DNA of 64,000 nt. Origin: Basidiobolus meristosporus CBS 931.73 (lineage: Eukaryota; Basidiobolomycota; Basidiobolomycetes; Basidiobolales; Basidiobolaceae). Each line of letters opens with the position of its first letter. The stretch's first letter is position 1. The stretch covers positions 26,565 through 90,564 of the forward strand of contig MCFE01000344.1 of NCBI GenBank assembly GCA_002104905.1, written 5' to 3'. The position numbers and the translations under genes were made by a program. Shown here piece after piece: positions 59,342 to 64,000 of this stretch. The notes beneath the pieces are model-generated. The model was given only the letters and a program-made list of their open reading frames with translations. It did not search any database and was not told the origin of the DNA.

Positions 59342-62110
59342 CTACTGTTGTAGCTTTGATACAAGAGTGTGTAGCTGAGGGGAATTAGTAGGTAAGTTAA
59401 TAAGAAGTGATGATAGTTCTTCAGTGCTCAAGACACTGTTCAGTGGGAAGGGGGGTAGCAAGAGAGGTAAGAATGACTTGTGAACAACATTAATGAGGGG
59501 AATGTGATAAGGATTGATATTCATCATAAAGGGAGTGTGCTGCTGCAGATATTGCTGCCAAAGGTCTGTCAAGTACTTCAGGTAGGCCAGCTTGGGTCTT
59601 TCTGACTGCAGAATAAATTCAGCAAACATCTTGACTTCAGGATCTCCAAGTATAGTTCTCCAGCAGGAGCCAGGTGTTGTGTGGTGTGTTCTCTTCCAGG
59701 CCTTAATCAGTGGGTTGTTGCAGTTGTGAAGTCTGAGGTATAATCTGGTTCTTAGGTAGAGAAGTCTGATCTTATAGGGCATAAACCCAAAAGCACCAAG
59801 AATAGCATGTCTGTAGGGGCATTCAGGCAAATGAGGCACCAAGGAGGTAATGCACCATACTGCAAACTTGTCAAGCTTAGTGCAGTCTCTAGAAGTAAGA
59901 GAGAGAAGTGGTAAGCCAAATTCCAGGACAGGAAAGACAAACTGCTTGAGTAGAAGGAGGCAGCTGGGAGCTGAAGTTGTAGGAGGAGTAACAGCCAGTA
60001 GCTTGTGGAGTGCCTGTCTTGCCAGGATAATTCTCTTCTTCAGGTGTGCTCCAGAGTCTAGTCCAGTAGGAAGGAAAGGAAAGCCAAGATATGTAGCAGA
60101 AACCTGAGCAGGTAGAGTGGAGTTCTCCAAGTTGATGGGAGTGCCCAAAGGTACTGTCTTTGCAATGGAAAGCTGGAGATTATTCTTCTGCAGATACTGG
60201 TGGATGGTCTGGGAGTCTTGTTGCACATTGGAGGATGATATTCTGATGTCATCAGCAAAGAGAGTAACCAGGCAGTCAGCTGAGAGTCTTGGGAAATCAT
60301 TCAGGAAGATGGCAAACAGTAAAGGACCAAGCACAGAGCCTTGAACCACTCCATTAGGAACTGAGAACACAGCTGATTGCTCACTTGGGTGCAGAATTCT
60401 TGCTTGTGGATCCAGAAACAGAGATCTGACAAGGAGGGTGAGAGAGGTACTGGAGAAGCATTGCAACTTGGACCAAAGCAGATTTCTGTCAACTGAATCA
60501 AAGGCCTTAGTAATATCAAACAGAACAGAGGGATACTTGCTCTGGAGAGAGTGATCTTGGCTAAGTATGACTGCATATTCCAAGGAGAGGCCAGGAACAA
60601 AGCCAAACTGCGCAGGATGAAACATGAGGGAGTCAGAGTAGAGCTCCTGAGCAAGCAGAAGCTCAAACACCTTTCTGCAGGTGGGCAGCAGAGATATTGG
60701 TCTGTAGGAGCTAGGATCCAGGTGCTTTCCTTTACCCTTGTACAGTGGCAGAACATTTGCAAAGGACCATTCCTCAGGAGTAGAAAGCTGGGCTGAGCAT
60801 TGCTGAAACAGTGGAAGCAGAAGTGCAGACATGGCCTTGGTACTAGTCTTCAGAAGCTCATAGGAGATTGTGTCCACACCTGGAGCAGTAGAGTTGGGAA
60901 GCCTCTTGAGCACATTATGGATTCTCCTTTGATCAAGTGCAAGTGGGATGGGCAGAGTCTTGAAGTCAGGATGAAAGCCAGGAGTTGAGTACTGCTTTGT
61001 AGAGAAGAAGATGTTAGCCAGCTGTTCTGTTGAAGGTAACTTCCTGGAAGAGGGCCTCATTGCCCTGTAGAGTCTTGATACTGTTCTTGTTATAGAGTTG
61101 GAAGATTGCAAAGGCAAGGAACTCATAATATGATCCCAGAGCTGAGTATGCAGAGTGTGGTGAATTGCCTTGGAGTGGTGTATTGCTGTCAGGAGGAGTT
61201 TCTCTGTTTTTGGGTTAGGGAAACTCAGGTAGCTTTGTTGCAGGGCTGAAACAATGGATTCCCATTTTCTTGAGGTAACAGCAGTAGTCTTGCATGGCAG
61301 TGAGAGGGAGGCAGACACCAGAATCAGATGCTTCACAAAGAGCCAGGCATAGTTGAGATCATCTGGCAGAGAAAGTAGCAAACTGGCAAGCTTCAAGTAG
61401 TTCCCAAAGTCTTTCTTCTGATTCTTGGTAGCTTTGTGGGTGAGCACAGTAAGTTTTGGCAGCTTCTTCTTCACAACTGGTTGCATAGAAAGGGACCAGG
61501 CTGGGTGGTCAGAGGCTCTCAGGGATCCTAGCTCAGCTGCAGAGAATTGCTTAACTTCATTCACAAAGTAGAGGGCAGCAGCAGAAGGGCAGATCCAGTC
61601 AACACATCTTTTCTCAGATTGAGCACCTAGTGCTAGCAGATGGCTTTCTCTCAGGAAGTTCAGTAGGAATGTAGACCTTGGCTTCATTCTTGCAGTCAGA
61701 GTAGTCTTGTTCTCAGGATGGGGAATGTTGAGATCTCCAAGCAAGATAATAGGTGTTGATATAGATTGCTGGTATTGCTGAACTTTCTGGCATATAACTT
61801 GCACTTCCTGAAGGGCAAGACTTGGAGGCAGATAGCAGAGCACCAGACTGATAGTTGGCAACTGGAGAGCAGCACAGTAAGGGGAGTAAAGAGGAACACA
61901 GAGCTGAGGAGTATTGATGGTAGAAGAGATGAAGCAGATAGAGGAGGTATTCTTTGTTCTAGGAGTAGAAAAGCAATATAGATTAGTCAAAAGTATAGAG
62001 GGTAGCTGGACATCAATCAAACACAGGAGGGAAAATCTTGAAAGAAGTCTCTCTAGAGTTGGTCTTGATGGCTGTATGCTGTTGCAGTTAAGCAACAGAA
62101 CTTCAGGTAG
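59342..62110 (-). CDS. ORF2: endonuclease-reverse transcriptase of element C
   Basis: About 920 codons, in the same frame as ORF1 and directly after its stop. The N terminus LPEVLLLNCNSIQPSRPTL is the first strand of an APE (EEP) endonuclease. Later motifs are LVLCYLPPS, LLGDLNIPHPE (Asp/Asn pair), RCVDWI and RASDHPAWSL (catalytic His). The expected QET-type glutamate is replaced by LIDVQLPS. The RT follows in the middle: SYRPISLLPTCRKVFELL, HPAQFGFVPG, SVLFDITKAFDSVDR, NGVVQGSVLGPLLFAIFLND and the catalytic FADD. The C terminus is a ~280-residue domain without RNase H or a CCHC knuckle. There is no ATG between the ORF1 stop and the endonuclease start; the first in-frame Met lies deep inside the domain (near TARMKPRS). 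Confidence 0.92.
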   Translation of the reverse strand, partial: LPEVLLLNCNSIQPSRPTLERLLSRFSLLCLIDVQLPSILLTNLYCFSTPRTKNTSSICFISSTINTPQLCVPLYSPYCAALQLPTISLVLCYLPPSLALQEVQVICQKVQQYQQSISTPIILLGDLNIPHPENKTTLTARMKPRSTFLLNFLRESHLLALGAQSEKRCVDWICPSAAALYFVNEVKQFSAAELGSLRASDHPAWSLSMQPVVKKKLPKLTVLTHKATKNQKKDFGNYLKLASLLLSLPDDLNYAWLFVKHLILVSASLSLPCKTTAVTSRKWESIVSALQQSYLSFPNPKTEKLLLTAIHHSKAIHHTLHTQLWDHIMSSLPLQSSNSITRTVSRLYRAMRPSSRKLPSTEQLANIFFSTKQYSTPGFHPDFKTLPIPLALDQRRIHNVLKRLPNSTAPGVDTISYELLKTSTKAMSALLLPLFQQCSAQLSTPEEWSFANVLPLYKGKGKHLDPSSYRPISLLPTCRKVFELLLAQELYSDSLMFHPAQFGFVPGLSLEYAVILSQDHSLQSKYPSVLFDITKAFDSVDRNLLWSKLQCFSSTSLTLLVRSLFLDPQARILHPSEQSAVFSVPNGVVQGSVLGPLLFAIFLNDFPRLSADCLVTLFADDIRISSSNVQQDSQTIHQYLQKNNLQLSIAKTVPLGTPINLENSTLPAQVSATYLGFPFLPTGLDSGAHLKKRIILARQALHKLLAVTPPTTSAPSCLLLLKQFVFPVLEFGLPLLSLTSRDCTKLDKFAVWCITSLVPHLPECPYRHAILGAFGFMPYKIRLLYLRTRLYLRLHNCNNPLIKAWKRTHHTTPGSCWRTILGDPEVKMFAEFILQSERPKLAYLKYLTDLWQQYLQQHTPFMMNINPYHIPLINVVHKSFLPLLLPPFPLNSVLSTEELSSLLINLPTNSPQLHTLVSKLQQ

Positions 62111-62113
62111 TCA
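62108..62113 (-). promoter_or_regulatory. Candidate readthrough site UGA CUA between ORF1 and ORF2
   Basis: On the sense strand the ORF1 terminator TGA is followed by CTA, and ORF2 continues in the same frame. UGA CUA is a well-known leaky stop context in viral and cellular genes. ORF2 has no start codon at its N terminus. Confidence 0.6.
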
Positions 62114-63619
62114 GGCAGAGGTTGTAGCTTCTTCAGAGGCAGCATTGACAATGTGACCTGCAGAGTCCCAGAGCTCTTCAAATGGTGCATCACTTAAGTC
62201 AGCAAGGAGGGAAATGGCATGATTCTTGAGGAAGTATGCCACATCATAGGAGGGGGCTTGTCTCTTGATGGCAGCAAAGAAAGACAGAATGGCAACATGG
62301 GCTGGAGGCTTGTTGAACAGTAGAGAGTCAGAGGATTCAGATTCTTCAGGCACTATCTTGAAGTCAGTTTTCAGCCAGTTAAGGTTCTTTGCCACAAAGG
62401 CAACAAATGGGTCAGCAATGTTTTGGTCTAGGATAACCTCCAGAATCTTCCCTTTTCTCCAGGCCAGGTTGACAATTCTTGAGAGCTGAATATTGCATGC
62501 CTTGAGTGCTTTCCTGATGTTGGAGATGGGAGTCCAGGGAACTTGCTTCAAGTACACCACAGTCCAGGTAGAAGCTGGTGGTAGGTTTGCTGGGGGCTTG
62601 TAAGTCCTTCTGTGTGGCAATGGAGCTGCAGTAGTCAGATTGGAGTCCACATTCTCAGTAGAGGGTTTTCTTGATGTGTCTTGCTGTATGGTACTGGAGC
62701 TGGATGTGCTGATAATTCTTGCTAGAACCTTGCCTGCATAAGTCTGAGGAATAGCTGAGGTAACTGTAGAGGTGGTGGCAGCTGGTGCAGGTGGAGAGGC
62801 AGAAACTGAAGCAGGAACTGAGGTCACCTGGGAGAAGGCAGTAGCAGCAGGTTTTCTGGGAGGAACAGAGTTCACTATCCAGTTGTTCTGTAAAACACTG
62901 GAGTAGCTTTTCTGTGGAACAGGATCTTGCTCTTGAACAGGAACAGAAGCAGGAGGCTGGGGCTGAGCAGTAGTGGTAAGGCAGTGGCACTCCAAGGAAG
63001 CTTTTTGCAAGGCATCTCTAGCAGTTTTCAGGGCAGTATTGGCTTCATTCTTGAGCTTCTTGCATTGGGCATCCAGTCTCTTGTTTTCAATAGCCAGGGC
63101 AGTATTGGCAACCTCTAAATCAGCAATTCTCTTCTCAATTGCAAGGAATCTCTGAAGAAATGCATCAGTAGAAGTGCTGGCATCTGGGAGAGCAGTGGCA
63201 GGAATAGACTCCATTGACAGTGGGCTTCTTGGAGGCAAGGAAAGTGGACTGGCAGATTCAGGCACAAAAGGAGATATCCTGGCAGGAGGAGAAGGAGTAT
63301 CCAAGGCAGTAACAGAGGCAATTCTTGTTGGTGAAGCAGCAGCAGGGGAGGCAAGCCTGTTCAGAAACTGGGCAGGAGAGAGTGCTTGAGGAGAGGGAGT
63401 CTTCAGCTTGCCAAGCATGTCTTCCATCAGAGTGATACCAATATTCCTGGTGCATTTGCAGAGAAAAGTAAGCTTCCTGAGTCTGCCAGCTCTTCCATTC
63501 CTTCTGATAGTTCCTTTGTTTCCACAGTTGGGGCAAGAAATCTTCTTGACAGACTTGTCAAAGCAATCAAGAACCTTCCTTTCAGGTGTAGTGGGCTCCT
63601 GTTGAGGTTTTGGTGGCAT
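62111..63619 (-). CDS. ORF1 protein of element C
   Basis: 502 residues from the ATG at 63619 to a TGA at 62113-62111. A zinc-ribbon-like motif near the N terminus reads SCPNCGNKGTIRRNG followed by FLCKC. Then come a Ser/Pro/Ala-rich stretch, a coiled coil (around RIADLEVANTALAIENKRLD), another low-complexity Pro/Ala/Thr-rich stretch and a folded C-terminal part (WTVVYLKQVPWTPISNIRKA onward) that may be an RRM-like nucleic-acid-binding domain. By analogy with L1/Tad ORF1 it should package the element RNA. The stop is followed by CTA, and the frame continues into ORF2. Confidence 0.88.
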   Translation of the reverse strand: MPPKPQQEPTTPERKVLDCFDKSVKKISCPNCGNKGTIRRNGRAGRLRKLTFLCKCTRNIGITLMEDMLGKLKTPSPQALSPAQFLNRLASPAAASPTRIASVTALDTPSPPARISPFVPESASPLSLPPRSPLSMESIPATALPDASTSTDAFLQRFLAIEKRIADLEVANTALAIENKRLDAQCKKLKNEANTALKTARDALQKASLECHCLTTTAQPQPPASVPVQEQDPVPQKSYSSVLQNNWIVNSVPPRKPAATAFSQVTSVPASVSASPPAPAATTSTVTSAIPQTYAGKVLARIISTSSSSTIQQDTSRKPSTENVDSNLTTAAPLPHRRTYKPPANLPPASTWTVVYLKQVPWTPISNIRKALKACNIQLSRIVNLAWRKGKILEVILDQNIADPFVAFVAKNLNWLKTDFKIVPEESESSDSLLFNKPPAHVAILSFFAAIKRQAPSYDVAYFLKNHAISLLADLSDAPFEELWDSAGHIVNAASEEATTSA

Positions 63620-63688
63620 ATCCAGAGTTTCAGCTTCAAATTTCAATTTTTGAGATTTTTGGGTGATTTTTGATGGGCGGGATCAAAA

Positions 63689-63702
63689 TTAGGGTTAGGG
63701 TT
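63689..63702 (+). repeat. Telomeric repeats at the 5' side of element C
   Basis: TTAGGGTTAGGGTT lies about 70 bp upstream (sense) of the ORF1 ATG. Confidence 0.9.
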
Positions 63703-63846
63703 GCGCGCTGTGACTGCTTTTTACGATCGCAAGGTCAGAACCTAGGAAAAAATAAAAATAGTTAGTAAAGGTGATTTAATGGATGGATGGATGGATTCGG
63801 AGTCAGATTCAATCAAAAAATCAAATCGTTGACTAATTTAAAGAGG
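63703..63846. other. Unique 144-bp segment between element C and terminal telomere
   Basis: Non-telomeric sequence with four GGAT repeats (about 63781-63796). It may be the true 5' UTR of element C, with the telomeric repeat at 63689 internal to it, or a remnant of another terminal element. No open frame is present. Confidence 0.5.
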
Positions 63847-64000
63847 TTAGGGTTAGGGTTAGGGTTAGGGTTAGGGTTAGGGTTAGGGTTAGGGTTAGGG
63901 TTAGGGTTAGGGTTAGGTTAGGGTTAGGGTTAGGGTTAGGGTTAGGGTTAGGGTTAGGGTTAGGGTTAGGGTTAGGGTTAGGGTTAGGTTAGGGTTAGGG
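63847..64000 (+). repeat. Terminal telomere, (TTAGGG)n
   Basis: About 154 bp of TTAGGG repeats in the G-rich orientation expected for a right-hand chromosome end, reaching the last base. Two units are shortened to TTAGG (near 63913-63917 and 63984-63988). Confidence 0.95.

Larger units (their letters stand above)
59281..63702 (-). mobile_element. Full-length telomere-associated non-LTR retrotransposon C
   Basis: About 4.4 kb, sense strand minus, with its 5' end facing the chromosome end. The order is short 5' UTR, ORF1 (zinc-binding/coiled coil/nucleic-acid-binding type), ORF2 (APE-type endonuclease plus RT), 3' UTR of ~60 bp with AATAAA, hairpin (59294-59307) and a terminal C7 run joined to CCCTAA repeats. 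TTAGGG repeats lie on both sides (59251-59280 and 63689-63702). Both ORFs are open, so the element may be active. The domain arrangement is that of TRAS/SART/Tad/L1-like elements; telomere-specific insertion is known for TRAS and SART in insects and MoTeR in a fungus. No RNase H domain is seen. Confidence 0.9.

Overview
This is the right-hand end of a fungal chromosome. The last ~155 bases are a TTAGGG array. The gene content is fungal: a Skn7-type HSF/response-regulator, an Mcm1-type MADS factor, an MST3/4-like STE20 kinase, fungal-type glycogen synthase and Ty1/copia elements. Genes carry many short GT-AG introns (about 50-70 bp), usually with TAG or CAG acceptors. This, together with an EHD-family ATPase and a SPEC-like Cdc42 effector that budding yeast lacks, suggests an early-diverging (zygomycete-grade) fungus. 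The exact lineage cannot be fixed from the window.

Layout. Positions 1-8.6 kb hold housekeeping genes: proteasome beta-5 and a UBE2G1-type E2 diverging from one promoter region, an RBBP4/Msi1 WD40 protein and glycogen synthase. Positions 9.4-14.1 kb hold an intact-ORF copia element with identical LTRs and a CCAAG target duplication. Positions 14-22 kb are gene-poor, with decayed LTRs and one bHLH factor. Positions 22.7-27.4 kb hold a second, nearly identical copia copy broken by a frameshift in RT. Positions 28.7-50.9 kb are a second gene-dense block: GCK-III kinase, small Cdc42 effector, TXNL1, DCAF6-like WD40, LSm6, BolA3, Skn7, RPAP1, MADS/Mcm1 and EHD. Positions 51-57.9 kb form a subtelomeric repeat zone of solo and partial copia LTRs around a frameshifted NAD-epimerase gene. 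From 57.9 kb to the end is a head-to-tail array of non-LTR retrotransposons separated by short TTAGGG blocks and capped by the terminal telomere.

The most unusual material is this terminal array. Three elements (A 5'-truncated, B non-coding, C full-length) all join telomeric G-strand at their 3' ends and point their 5' ends at the chromosome end, as expected for retrotransposition onto a telomere. Element C has ORF1 and ORF2 in the same frame, separated only by a UGA followed by CUA. No AUG lies between that stop and the endonuclease domain, so stop-codon readthrough is a strong candidate. The endonuclease seems to lack its usual metal-binding glutamate. A, B and C share a 3'-terminal hairpin and C-run, and B carries four small hairpins whose stems alternate with a compensatory base-pair change. 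The copia elements have a primer-binding site matching the anticodon stem-loop of initiator tRNA-Met, with the gag start codon inside that site.
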